Origin: Saururus chinensis
Taxonomy: Eukaryota > Streptophyta > Magnoliopsida > Piperales > Saururaceae
Reading direction: 5' to 3'
DNA: 64,000 nt
Assembly (NCBI GenBank): GCA_035235625.1
Contig: CP141149.1
Span: 3,195,001-3,259,000, forward strand
Shown: piece after piece, positions 46,150 to 57,301 of the stretch
Numbering within the stretch: the stretch's first letter is position 1
Layout: every line of letters begins with the position of its first letter
Notes under the pieces: generated by a model
The model's input: only the letters and a program-made list of their open reading frames with translations
What the model was told of the DNA's origin: nothing
Database searches by the model: none
Position numbers and translations under genes: made by a program

Positions 46150-46835
46150 CAATCACAAGTAAAAACGCCCGCACCGGCTTCTCATCTTCGTCTCCTTCTG
46201 CCGGGTTCCAGCCCTGCCGTCTTCCAACCACCGCACCGTGCCGCCCATCCTCGCCTCCCTCAGCCATTGACCACCCCCATAGCACTGTCCCTCGTCGCCT
46301 CTCCCGCCGTAGGAAGTGTTCCATCTGCTGACCTGTGCCACCCCTCCTCGCCTCCCGCGCCGTACTAAGTTTTCTAACTGCTGCCCCTTTCGCCTGGTCT
46401 CCATGCACCGCCTCTGTCCGTTACCCTTCCCCTCCCTGACTTCACCCATCCCCCCTACCCAGTTCCCGCCTACCGCTTCACCTCCTTCAAGCCTACCCGG
46501 TCCCCCCCCGCCCCCTCCTCCCTCCCCCTGTGAAGAACAAAGGGAAGGAGGGAACTAGGGAGAGAGGTGGGGAGCGGGAAGGAGGAGGGGTGCAAGAATC
46601 TGGCCCCCTCCCCCTCCTGCTCTCCCAAACCCCTCTCTCCACAGCTCCTCCCATCCCCCCTTTCTCCCCGCCTCCCCCACCCCTATCTCTCCCCTGCTAC
46701 CCCACTCCCCTCACTCCCCGGTTCCCATCCCCCACCCCCTTTAAAAAACAGAGGGGAAGGGGAAAACCGGGGAGAGAGGTGGGGAGCAGGAGGGAGGAGG
46801 GGTGCCGGATTCCAGCGGGGAGCCAGAATCAAAGG
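46150..46835. other. GC-rich insert with internal duplication in the CACTA-like element
   Basis: Abruptly GC-rich and pyrimidine-rich compared with flanks near 30 per cent GC. 46520-46600 and 46740-46815 share aggggagagaggtggggagc-type words, so a segment of about 200 bp is duplicated in tandem. Several proline- or arginine-rich frames overlap, none with a recognisable domain. Captured host sequence is possible but not shown. Confidence 0.4.
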
Positions 46836-46974
46836 CTCTATTAGTGATGCTTTCTGTTATGCATCGTTAATAGGCAATAGCAACGACACTTTATTCTATG
46901 CTTATAGCGAGTTTTTTATGCGTCCCTAATAGTCATTAGCGACGCTTAGGTGACTATTATTGACGTATAAATAT

Positions 46975-47002
46975 GTCGCTAAAAGTCTTTTTTGTTGTAT
47001 TG
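46975..47002 (-). repeat. CACTA-like terminal inverted repeat
   Basis: Minus strand starts CAATACAACAAAAAAGAC and continues into TTTTAGCGACAT. Family E sequence resumes directly after it. Confidence 0.6.
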
Positions 47003-47830
47003 TAATTCTTATTCTTATAGTAATAATGTGGATTTTAATGTTGAAAGTATTTTCAGACAAGTCACTGAATCAAGTAAAAAGTATAAAAAGTTTAAGAAAT
47101 ATCAAATTGAAGTAGGAGTTAATTGACTCAATTTCTATTAAAAAATTCAAATTGGTTGAGGATACAGAATTAGAGAAAGAGGTTCTAACATTGAGGAGTA
47201 ATCTTGAGAAAGAAATAAATAAACAAAATTTTGTACATGGGACCTTATAGTAGAGATAAACGATGATTACAGTTTAGAGAGTCAACTTCTACTAGTTACA
47301 AGGATGTCATTACATTTGTCAATGCTAAAGAACCCATGCACACTAGGATATTTATTCCACAAGTTGACAATATGTCAAAACCTATAAATCCTTTTAGGAA
47401 TCAAAGTCTAAAGTCTAACCATATTAAAGGACATCACGAGGGTGACAATAATAAGTCTTTAATTAGAAAAATTCAAGTAATGAAACACAATATAAATTGC
47501 ATTAGTCAATGTATCAAGAACAAAAAAAACTAAGGAAAATTATGGTGGTTTATGCTTAAATATATTATCTAAGAAGAAGAAAAGAATCAATTCACACTAT
47601 AAAAAACCTCAAGTCAAAGGCATATGAATTAGAAAGCACCCACAAAATTTTACAACAAAGAAGGCTTCTCAAGACAATAGGAACAAAACATTTAAAATTT
47701 GGATTAAAAAGGATGTCATAGAGAACCTAAGTTTATAAGTTGATCAGGATAGCTAGAACACCTTAGATTGCCTTACGATAGGCTGGTTAGGCAAGGCCAA
47801 TGAACTAATTATCTCTAAGTAAAGAGATTG
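47003..47830 (+). pseudogene. copia-type gag, C-terminal half, second copy
   Basis: Parallels 7680-8619: a Lys/Glu/Leu-rich coiled-coil stretch (about 47030-47230), then a tail with FKIWIKKDVIENL near 47690 and LGKANELIISK near 47790, ending at a stop in the same place as the first copy. Internal stops show it is dead. The gag N-terminus is missing, replaced by the CACTA-like element. Confidence 0.5.
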
Positions 47831-48987
47831 AATTGATTGTCTATGATTTAATGTTTTTTGTCTTACAGGAACAAATGTTTTAGTTTTGCTTTTTTTTGTC
47901 TTTCATTTCATGTTGTTTTTTTTCATAGGTTTTAAATGAAAAAAACACACTATAATATGATAAAAAACACCCAAAAAAAATAGTGTAGCTTTTTGTTTGG
48001 TTTGTGATTTGCTTTTTTTGTTTTTTATAAGTTCATGGATTGAGACTAAAATGAATTAATTTTCTTGTAAGTAAAAGACAACATGATTTGTGGTTAATAT
48101 ACTTTAATAAAGAAATGAATACACTAAGGAGAGTGAAGATCAATTTGATTTTTTTTACTTGATGTTGCGAGTCTCTAATTTTAAAAATGTGCATACATTT
48201 CTTTTAAACTCAAGTCAATTTTATGAGTTAAAATCCAAAGACAAATATTAGACAAGAGTTGATTTAGGCGTTTGGATTCTGGTGAAGTCTTAGTTACTAA
48301 ATTAGAGGAACTAAAGCTAGACATTTATTTAGGATTTAATAAAAAAACTTCATTGTAAGATTTTTTTACTTCAAAATTTCATTTCAAAGAATCGTCCTTG
48401 TAAAGATGATGGGGAAGAGCTACCTACTTAGGTCGGCCTATGCTAGTATGTAGCTCTCATTTACATGACATCAAGAAAAATAAATAAAAATGAAAGGAAA
48501 ATTATGAAAAACATAAAAAAATAAATGATGCAAGTATAGAAGATTTAGAAAAAGACATGCATTAGACAAATGAATTGATGCAAATGCCAATTTCAATGAT
48601 TTTGAACTACTAGAAATGTTTAGAATAGCTAGTCTACCATTGTCGAAACTTTCACATGATTTGGATTGTCAAAATGAGATTTTACGAATTTTTCAAATCG
48701 GTTTCATGTTCACATGTAAAATTGGGGCCATTTGAAAATTAGGCAATTGCTATAAAAAATGGGATTATTTCTAATTGTATAATTTGTTTTAGACGTTGAT
48801 ATCTATCTTAAATTAAAATTTGGAGTCAATTGGACATAAAAAATTTTAGAGTTTCATTTAATTTCAAACAATTGATCTTTAATTATTAGTTCAATGTTCT
48901 TTGAAATTCTAGGAGTTTTGTATTGTCATATGATCAATTCTTAGTGATGTTTAGTTGTAGGATTTATTTTCTTTGTATTAAATACAG
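47831..48987 (+). repeat. family E internal non-coding block
   Basis: Follows 8620-9760 and 1800-2540 in order. No protease, integrase, RT or RNase H motif in any frame between the gag stop and the extra ORF. Confidence 0.55.
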
Positions 48988-50060
48988 ATGGGGAGAGTAA
49001 AAAAGCAAAAGACTGCTAGTGCAACAGGATTGGGTGACCTAGAGTATTCCAATGGTTTACGAGATAGCGTTAGACCACTATATTGTGCATGTAGCTAACC
49101 AGCCCATTGTGGATTGGCTAGAGGTGAGGCTTTATTAAGTGGAGTATTTTTGGACTAGCTCTATGTCAGATTAGCCTGCCTACCCTCACCTTGTGTGATA
49201 GTGGTACACTACACTATTTTGACAGAGAGGATGTTTTGATAGGCATAGTTGGAGGCACAATTGTTAGAGACACGCCCCAGATTATTGCTGACGTCATTCA
49301 TTGCTATAGCCGAGATCTTTACTATCTTGAGTTTGGTGGATTCAATTTCCATTGTATAGTGACAGTACTGGTCATCTTATTGGATTTCCACATGACCAAG
49401 ACCTCAGCATCTCACTCCTCGCACAATCTATGACTACTATTGTGTGCCACACATGATACCTTAGTACAACTCTAGAGTGCTAGGAAGGAGAGAGTAAATA
49501 GTAAGATGGCGCAAGTACTATTTCTTCTATCGGAGTTACATATGGAGTTGGATCTTCTTCAATTATTTTTGGAAAGATTATGACATTTCTGCATGGTCAT
49601 ACACATGAGATGCTTCCATATCCATACATTCTTTGTTGGATCATTACACGGGTCCATATGAGGATACCCAGGGGAGAGCCTACATTAGTTGGCATTAGAC
49701 AGATTGATGTGGCTATTGATAGATAAATGATGTCTCACATGAGGGAATAGGAGCCTGCAAGATAGGATGAGTTGCACGATTAGGAGGATACACCACCCAC
49801 GACAGAGCATCCATATGCACATCAGGATCAACCTGTTACATGTGGAGAGTTCATTAACTTTTCTTAGACTATTCTTGATGAGACGAGATAGGGATTTACT
49901 AACATCAGAGGGATTATTAGGGATAGGATTCCACTCTCAGATAGTGCAGGCAAGTATCCAGATGATGATGATGCACCAACAAGAGATGCTTCTTGATTTG
50001 TTATGTTTTTATTCACTTGATCATGTATTTATGTTAGTTCATTTTATGTTCTATATGACA
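48988..50060 (+). pseudogene. family E extra ORF, most complete copy, decayed
   Basis: Starts MGRVKKQKT at 48988, then GLGDLE, and continues through frames with stops: 49191-49433 (MCDSGTLHYFDREDVLIG, DTPQIIADVI), then a piece with VHMRIPRGEPTLVG near 49650, and ends near 50060. The minus-strand copy at 13903-12930 shares the same word order. Ancestral length was perhaps 300-350 residues. It lies between the gag gene and the 3' LTR. I do not recognise the family. Confidence 0.55.
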
Positions 50061-50241
50061 TTATGATGTAATTTGAAATTGATTATCTTTAGTGGATATG
50101 TGATGGACATGTTTATTTTATTGTTGATTTAATTTTTATGTCATGTTGTGATGGTTTTGACTTTGAAGTGCTTAGATTGAATTTTTCATTGATTATTGAT
50201 TAACTTTGTGCCTATTTGTGTCCAAAATGAGGAGAAATGAT

Positions 50242-50690
50242 TGATGAAAATTAAAGTGCTTGTGCATCAAGGCTCGAAGAGTAGAGACTTGAAGGTAAAC
50301 AACAAAAAGAGTATGGGGAGAGTTAAATAAATGGAGTTTTTGTTAGAGTCTTCACAAAGGTTGGTGGTTTGCTTCTATCGATGTAGAGTTTTGTTTTGTA
50401 GTGCATTGATTTAGTTCTTGAGTGTCTAAAGTTGTTTTTTATCCTAGTTAGGATTTTCCATGTAGAACTTGACTTTGTGCTTATGTGCTTTCCATGATTA
50501 TGTTTTGATTGATGATAAGCATGATTATGAATGTGTAGTGATTAGGTTTAATCGATTTTTGTGCTTAAGTGAAATTCATGCGCATAGAGGCTGAAAGTAT
50601 TAATTGCTTACTTGATAAGTACTAGGTTAGGAGCAATCATGTGATCTACTAAACCATCTAGATGGATATTACACTCTCAGTTTCGTCTAG
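50242..50690 (+). mobile_element. family E LTR, internally deleted
   Basis: Starts TGATGAAAATTAAAGTGC after the purine tract AAAATGAGGAGAAATGA, then jumps to LTR-end sequence (compare 59870-60270). About 1 kb of the LTR is missing. Its right limit is the Tekay-like LTR. Confidence 0.6.
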
Positions 50691-52420
50691 GAGTTTACCA
50701 TGCCTCACTAGACCACCATAAACTACTCACACTATAACCTCTGATTATTCTAAAGTTTGCTCACTCCATCCACGCCATGAAGCTAAGGCCCACAAAGGCT
50801 CGTGGGCATGTGGTTCAAATTTGAATTACCATGTCTGTCAAAACCTCTTATTGTGCATTGGACAAGACCAATCATCTTTTAATGCTCTAGTCCATTTGGA
50901 CCTAACTTCTAGGCTAGAGGAGTAGCTCTACATAACTCCCACTCTTTGAGACCTAGAAGACCTTGATATTATTTTATACCAAAGTCTTCCATTACGTGGC
51001 TGAAGACTCATTGTGGAGCCAACTAAACACTTGGATCCTCTATCCTTAAGTGTCTTTATACATTAGTCAGATTTTCACACAACAAGATATTTATGCCGAA
51101 ACATCATTATTCATATCAATAAATAATCATGCATATCATGCTATCATACCTCATAATACTAAGATTAACAGATAGCATAATATGCATGGTAGCAATATTG
51201 GTATGATAGCAATATATGCATGATTATGGATTTAACAACGTTCTGGCCAGGTCACTATGACCATCTATGACCCACTGACGTGTCAAACTCCTTACCAATA
51301 GTGGGTTGGCAAAAAGAAACCATCCTCATTGATGCCTCACTAAAACGTCAACCTCATTTCCGATGACACACCTATTGCTCACCGATGTGTCAATGTATGT
51401 TGAAGCTAGTACTGCTATTTAATCCCTTTCACCGGCAACATCACCAACGTGTTGATGGTCATGCCGACTATAGGGAAGAAATGACAAACTTTCCCGACTA
51501 TCCCAAAATGGCTCTAAAGTATTTTATAACATATTTGTTCATGTTAGTATCTTCTTGACTGCTAAACATTTATATGGGTCAATAAATGATCCTAAAATAT
51601 CAAAATCATAAATCTTCCACAAAAATATTTTAGAAAATCGCATAATATAACCATAAATATGCTTTCATGTCAAGAAATGACATAATTCATTTTATACACA
51701 TACTTCTATGTTAAATCATAGTAATGAGATTAGCAGTCCGATGTTTTATATGACTCCAATACAAAGGTCTCTATGAATCTAGTCTTATTCCCTCTTCTGT
51801 TGAACTTTGACACACCCTAGTACTTAAGTAACTCCCAAAGTTAGAAAACCGAAAGATTTGGGTCAAGGATTGTCAAAGTTATTTATATAGGAAATAATTA
51901 ACATAATTCTAATACATAACTGCCTCTAAAACCTCTTGGAAACCATTTTCAAGTTCAGTTTCAAACCCCTTGGTGAAACTATTCCCGAACACCACTACTG
52001 ATGGTGTTTCTAGATGTTGATCAGTAGATTGACTAACACATCGAATCTTAGTGATAGTGAACCTGAATTTTCATTGGTAGGGTCAACGACATGTTGATGC
52101 CCACCAACATAAACTTCTTTCATATAGAAGATAAACTAATGTTTATATTTATATTTGCTGCTACTTTCTTGAGTTTAGTACACAATAATACTATCTTTTT
52201 GATGAAATTCAACAACATCCGAATAATATATCATTTGAATTCAACTCGAGAACTTCTAAGAAGATCACATAATCACACAGATACGTGTATATATATATAT
52301 ATACTCTAGATCACTAAGAACTTGAAGAAGATCAGAAATCTATAGTTCTTTTATTTATTTTAAAAATAGGTTTGTAACCAACTAAATACTTTGGGATAGC
52401 TTATGGGAATCACGGGTGTC
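50691..52420 (-). mobile_element. 3' LTR of a Tekay-like gypsy element
   Basis: The minus-strand continuation of the pol pseudogene at 57301: removing element C joins TGTGACACC from the polypurine side to CGTGATTCCCATAAGC. This is the position expected for the LTR after a Tekay polyprotein. It is non-coding and contains a (TA) run near 52290. The far end is not sharply defined, and the 5' LTR is absent. Confidence 0.55.
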
Positions 52421-52788
52421 TGTTGTGCTCGATGTGGGCACAAGCGGTACCTTTGAGTTTCATGTAGGGAAAGGGAATGGAGAAGGAAGAAGGAAGAAAG
52501 GGTAGAGAAAGTTGAATATTCAATTGCATAATCCAAACAAAGGAGAAGGGTCAACCCATATATGGAGACAACCACCCCCCTAGGGAGTTGCACAAAGCAT
52601 GGCCCACTCTCCGTGATAAGCACGCCAGCTAGTGGGCCAGGCTATCCCGGGGCCACTAGCTGGTCCAATGACAATTCATCATCCAATTACATAATAAAAT
52701 ACTAAGCTAATACATAAGAAAATAGCCTAATGCCCTAAAATAACAAGGAAATAAAGGATATAAAATAGTCTGATAATCGTGCACAACA
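52421..52788 (-). mobile_element. element C 3' LTR
   Basis: TGTTGTGCTCGATG...GTGCACAACA, 368 bp. Compared with the 5' LTR it keeps about 120 bases around 52460-52590 that the other copy has lost. Confidence 0.9.
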
Positions 52789-52799
52789 CCACCATGCTT

Positions 52800-54300
52800 C
52801 CTCTAGTCGCCTTGTCTTCTAGGCAACCAAGCCGGATAATGAGTCTTGAACTCATCCTCATGCATCTAGGTGGCATCCTCAAGTGGTTGGCCCTGCCAAG
52901 AAATCAAAACCTCTATAATGATGCTACCTGAATGGCAAACCCAGTGTTTATCAATGACCAAGGCCGGACACAGATCTGCAGGTGGAATCGGTCCCATCAA
53001 AGGAGGTGGTGGAGCATCAGTGGTGAGGGAAGCGTCCCCCACATAGTGGCAGAGACAGGAGACATGGAACATGGGATGGATTGGAACCAGGCGGTAGAGC
53101 AAGATGATAAGCCACCAAGCCGATATGTTCCTCCACAGTATAGGTACCACAGAAACGGGGGGCGTGCATGGAGTTCTCAGGTTAAAACAAGGAAGTCTGG
53201 CACTCAGGAAGAACAGAGACATAAACAAAGTCACCCACTACAAACTCCCTGTCAGTGTGCTGTCCATCATAAATTTGCTTCATCCGGTTCTGAGCAGAGG
53301 ACAAGTTTGCCTTGAGATGTCGAAGAACCTTGTCTCGTGTCTGGAGCATGTAGTCCACTTCCACCACAGAGGACCGATGAGGAACATAAGACAACAAGGT
53401 CCAGGGGTGGGCAGCCATACGACACCTCCAAAGGAGTGAAACCTCAAAGCTGAAGCCATCTGTGGGGCTGAGACATCGTGAAATAGTGGAGGTACTACTC
53501 TAAATATCTATTCACCACCTCTGTCTGGCCATTTGTCTATGGATGATAAGCGGTACTCATGTGCAGAGAAGTTCCCTATAAAGTGAAGAACTCCTACCAA
53601 AATTAAGATATGAAGATCCGGTCATGATTGGAGACAATAGTGCGAGGCATGCTGTGTAGTTTGGCCACCTCCTGAACATAGAGCACAACCATTGTCTTGG
53701 CGGTGAATGGGTGTCCCCAAGCGCAAAAGTGAACGTACTTGGACAACCCGTCCACTATGACCATAATCACAGACTTGCCTTGCACCAAGGGCAAGGACTC
53801 CATGAAATCCATTGAAACATCTTCCCAAACCTTATCAGGGATAGGCAAGGACTAAAGCAAACCTACAGGAGAGGTAGTGGTGGCTTAGCTCTCTGGCAAA
53901 CATCACAAGCAGACACATACTTCTGGACTACCTGTCAAATACCATGCCACAAAAAACTCTGGCTGACCCACTTATAAGTGTGGAATGCTCCTTCATGACT
54001 GGTGACTGGAGTGTTATGGAAGTGGGAAAGAATACACCTGCTAAGATCATCAGCATCTGGAACCCAAAGGCGGTCCTTCGAAAAGAGTAGGTCATCTCGC
54101 CAAACAAAGAAGGGACGAGCAGTAGGGTCAGCCTGATGAGCTGTGATAAGGGTCTGCATCTGAAAATCATCCAAGTATGCCCACCTCAACTCATCAATGA
54201 AAGGGCGGGACAGAATATCAAGGGCCAAGCATGAGCCTGAGGCAGAGCTGTGAGATAGTGCATCAACCACTATGTTTTTTAACCCTTTCTTGTACACAAC
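52800..54300 (-). pseudogene. element C integrase and chromodomain, decayed
   Basis: Words in order: VDALSHSSASGSC (54250), the zinc region HFHNTPVTSHEGAF and CDVCQRAK (54010-53900), MPIPDKVWEDVSMDFMESLP (53848), MPRTIVSNHDRIF with Asp in NHD where the family has SDRD, YVPHRSSVVEVDYMLQTRDK (53390), NRMKQIYDGQHTDREF, and a chromodomain with VLISWQGQPLEDAT (52900-52866). Many stops. Confidence 0.8.
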
Positions 54301-55130
54301 CTCATAATCATAACCAAGTAACTTACTGATCCACTGCTGCTAAGAAGGAGTGGACACCTGCTGCTCGAGGATGTACTTCAAAGGCTAGTGGTCAGTGCGA
54401 ATCAAGAACCTGCAGCCAAGTAGATAAGGCTGACACTTGTTGACGGAGAGGACAATAGTTAGCATCTCCTTCTCATAAATGGACAGGGACAAAGAGTGGC
54501 CAGCCAAAGTCTTGCTGAAGTAGGCAATGGGGTGCTCGTCCTATCGAGCATTGTGGCCACCTTTGATGTGTTATTGGTGATGCTATCCCAAGAGATGATA
54601 TGGCCCAAGTAATCAACTTGAGGGCTGCAAAAGGAGCAGTTCGAACGCTTAAGAAATAACAAATTAGCTCGCATAATAGAAAAGACCGACCTAAGGTGCA
54701 CCAACTGCTTTGCCCACGACTGACTGTAAATCAGGATGTCATAAAAAAAGAGCAAGATGTGGTGCTGGAGGAACAGCTAAAAGAGGTCGTTCATGAGGCT
54801 CTGGAAGGTGGAGGGTGTGTTGTTCAGCCTGAACGGCATGACGACGAACTCAAAATGGCCGTCAAGAGTTTGGAAGGCGGTCTTGTGCACATCAAATGGC
54901 TGAACCTGAATCTAATGGTAACCTGATCGAACGTCGATTTAACAGAAGATTTGTGCACTAGCCAGCTCAACCAGAAGCTCCTCGATCACTGGTATGAGAT
55001 ACTTGTACTTGATGATGATGGCATTCAATGCTTGGTAGTCCACACAGAACCGCCAAGTGCCATCTTTTTTGCAAACTAGTAGCACTGGAGAAGAGTAGGA
55101 ACTCATGCTAGGGTAGATGATATCGGCAGA
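54301..55130 (-). pseudogene. element C reverse transcriptase and RNase H, decayed
   Basis: [20 protein letters not shown] near 55060, [20 protein letters not shown] near 54800, the active site FFYDILIYS (first Asp replaced by Tyr, codon 54741-54743), then SVFSIMRANLLFLKRSNCSF and YLGHIIS. After KVATMLD (about 54550) the text jumps to the RNase H region, so the RT connection domain is deleted. Tail WISKLLGYDYEVVYKKGLKN. Confidence 0.8.
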
Positions 55131-55381
55131 AGATAGCAGTTAGGGCAGACATTGGCTAGTGATACCCCAGAAATGATGGGGATATGGTGGTCATGAGGCC
55201 GCACTAGAGGAAGTCCCTGTGGTTCAGCAAACACATCTCGATGCTCCGCCAATAACTCAAGGAGATCCGGGAGCTGCTCATCCTAAGGCACCTCGACTAT
55301 TGTTCACTGCTGTAAGAGGAAGCCTTGTGGGGCAAATCGGAAGAAAGAGTTGGCCAACTAGTTTGAGAGGAGTGTGCTCGG

Positions 55382-57021
55382 CTAGGACCCTTCAATCCAA
55401 ACCCGCTGCCCCTGAACTTTGAAATCCATAACCATGTCCCTGAAGTTCCAAAAGACGTCACCTAGCTCCTGAAGCCATTGAACCCCTAGCACCACATCCG
55501 CCCTTTTTGTGGGCAGTATGATGAGGTCGGTGATGAAGGTGTGGCCCTGAATGGCAAGGGCAGCTTGAGCACACACACCCGTGCTCCTGAGATGCTTCCC
55601 ATCTCCAATAAGCACATTAAAGGGCTTCGAATCTTACACAAAGTAGCCAAGATGCTAAGCCACCTTGTAATTAATGAAGTTGTGGGTAGACCCACTGTCG
55701 ACCAATATGGCCACTTTTTGTCGCTTGAGGTGGGCTTGAATCCTTATAGTGCGAGGCAAAAATGCTCCTGAAAAGGCATGGACATAAATCTCGGGCTGCA
55801 CGATGTCATTGTGGGATGAGTCCGCCCTATCCTCTGCATCCTCGTCCTCCATGAGGAGGCTACCCTTGATGGAACAGTGGTGTCCTGGGACAAACTTCTC
55901 GTCGCAGCGTTAACATATCCCCTTAGACCTGAGCTCCTCCATCTATGCTGGTGTCAGACACTGGACAATCTAGCTAGCCTGAGCGGGCTGCTGGCTAGGG
56001 CAGCCTACATAGAGCTGCTGGCCCAGATGGCAAGGGGGCTAGCACTAACAGTAGACCGGGGAAAAAGCCCCAAAGGCCCTCCTCACCACTTCCTAACCAA
56101 CTTCTCCTCCTCAATTTGTGCATGGCGCATGACATCCTGCATGCAGGAGCATTGAAAGTGGCGCATCTTCTCAGAAATCTCAGGTTTGAGACCCCGCTTG
56201 AATGTGCCCACCAAGGCTGCCACTGGCCAATTAGGAAGGTGGTTGGCGACCTTCATGAACTTTGTGTAGTAGGCTCGAACTTGTTTGGGGCAAACTGGAG
56301 GCACAATTCATCGGAGAAGGCAACCCAGGTGGGGTAGCAAACCTCCTTCTCAAAGCTCTGAAACCAGACAGAAGCGTCACCATCCAGATGGAATGCGGAG
56401 ATGTGCAATTGTTCAACCTCAGATTGTGTGCCCTAGTAAGCAAAAAACTTTTCAGCCTTATACAACCACTCCATAGGGTCATCGTCGCCACAGTAGCATC
56501 TAAACTGTAGGCAAGCCAAATGGGGCTCAGCTCCTCCTTGTGGACACTGAGAGGCCCGGGTACTCCTCCTAGTCGTCCTCCAACTCCTGAAACAAGTTTC
56601 TTGGGGGCGGTACCATTGGGGCATTCTCCTAAACACCTAGTAGGCCTCGCATCTCCCAGGTCTGGTGCCTCCCTTCCGGAGCCTGATCGACAGTATGGAG
56701 TGGTTGCCATTGGGGCTCGGGAACACGTACCTCCTTGTTTGTCATTGCCTGGAGGCCAAGGCCGCGCAGTTCAGGGGTCTACAAGGTTTCCCCACTTTCC
56801 ATGGGGGCAGTCTGGGGTTTGGCGAGAAGGGGCTATCGGTGCTGTGGGTGTTAGCTATAACTGTGCAATGGCCAGGGTCAAAGATTCAATCTAGCCAAGA
56901 TTTGTGTCAGGGTGGGAGAGTCAATGGTCGCCGGGACAGTTTTGTGGCTGTCCGCTGAGGCTTTAGCCTCCTTCGTTGGCAAAATTTCTAGGATGACAGT
57001 GACCTGCTTGCCTCTCGCCAT
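55382..57021 (-). pseudogene. element C gag and protease, decayed
   Basis: ATG at 57021 (MARGKQVTVILE) matches the start used in element A. EWLYKAEKFFAY near 56470, then RAYYTKFMKVANHLPNWPVA near 56270, with a deletion between QTSSSLL and this segment. A knuckle in which the first Cys codon region is changed lies near 55900. The protease word DSGSTHNF is near 55690, followed by VLIGDGKHLRSTGVCAQ and VVLGVQWLQELG. Several frames and stops. Confidence 0.8.
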
Positions 57022-57038
57022 GGCCGGGGATCGAGAAA

Positions 57039-57050
57039 GCTCCAATACCA
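57039..57050 (-). promoter_or_regulatory. primer binding site of element C
   Basis: Minus strand TGGTATTGGAGC, one base from the 5' LTR. It resembles the initiator methionine tRNA site TGGTATCAGAGC with two changes. Confidence 0.75.
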
Positions 57051-57051
57051 A

Positions 57052-57293
57052 TGTTGTGCTAGATGTGGGAACAAGCGGTACCTTGGAGTTTCCCCTTGGG
57101 AGTCGCACTAGGCATGGCCCACTCTCCTAGGGAAGTGCACTAGCTAGTGGGCCAAGCTATCTCAGGGCCACTAGCTGGTCCAATGACAATTCATCATCCA
57201 ATTACATAATAAAATACTAAGCTAATACATAAGAAAATGCCTAATGCCCTAGAATAACAAGGAAATAAAATAGTCTGATAATCGTGCACAACA
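57052..57293 (-). mobile_element. element C 5' LTR, shortened
   Basis: TGTTGTGCTAGATG...GTGCACAACA, 242 bp. About 120 bases shorter than the 3' LTR through one internal deletion that removes the likely TATA segment (catatatgg in the 3' copy). Confidence 0.9.
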
Positions 57294-57301
57294 GTGTCAC
57301 A

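Larger units (their letters stand above)
44881..47002 (-). mobile_element. CACTA-like DNA transposon remnant
   Basis: The right end reads, on the minus strand, CAATACAACAAAAAAGAC then TTTTAGCGAC, close to the CACTACAA...TTTTAGCGAC terminus of dicot CACTA elements, with C to A in the CACTA box. Sub-terminal words of the tattagcgacgtata type recur in both orientations at 45128-45345 and 46840-46985. No transposase was seen. The left terminus is not recognisable, so the left limit is a guess. Confidence 0.55.
52421..57293 (-). mobile_element. Ty3/gypsy chromovirus, element C (Reina-like), internally deleted
   Basis: LTRs at 52421-52788 and 57052-57293, perfect 5-bp duplication gtgtc on both sides (52416-52420, 57294-57298), primer site beside the 5' LTR, and gag, protease, RT, RNase H, integrase and chromodomain remnants on the minus strand. 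Related to A and B but a separate subfamily. About 4.9 kb, because parts of RT, RNase H and integrase are deleted. Inserted a few bases into the LTR of the Tekay-like element. Confidence 0.9.

Noticed and set aside
46139-46929. Several overlapping frames of 80-120 codons in the GC-rich island
   Set aside because: Stops are rare in GC-rich sequence. The frames overlap on both strands, are low complexity and show no domain.
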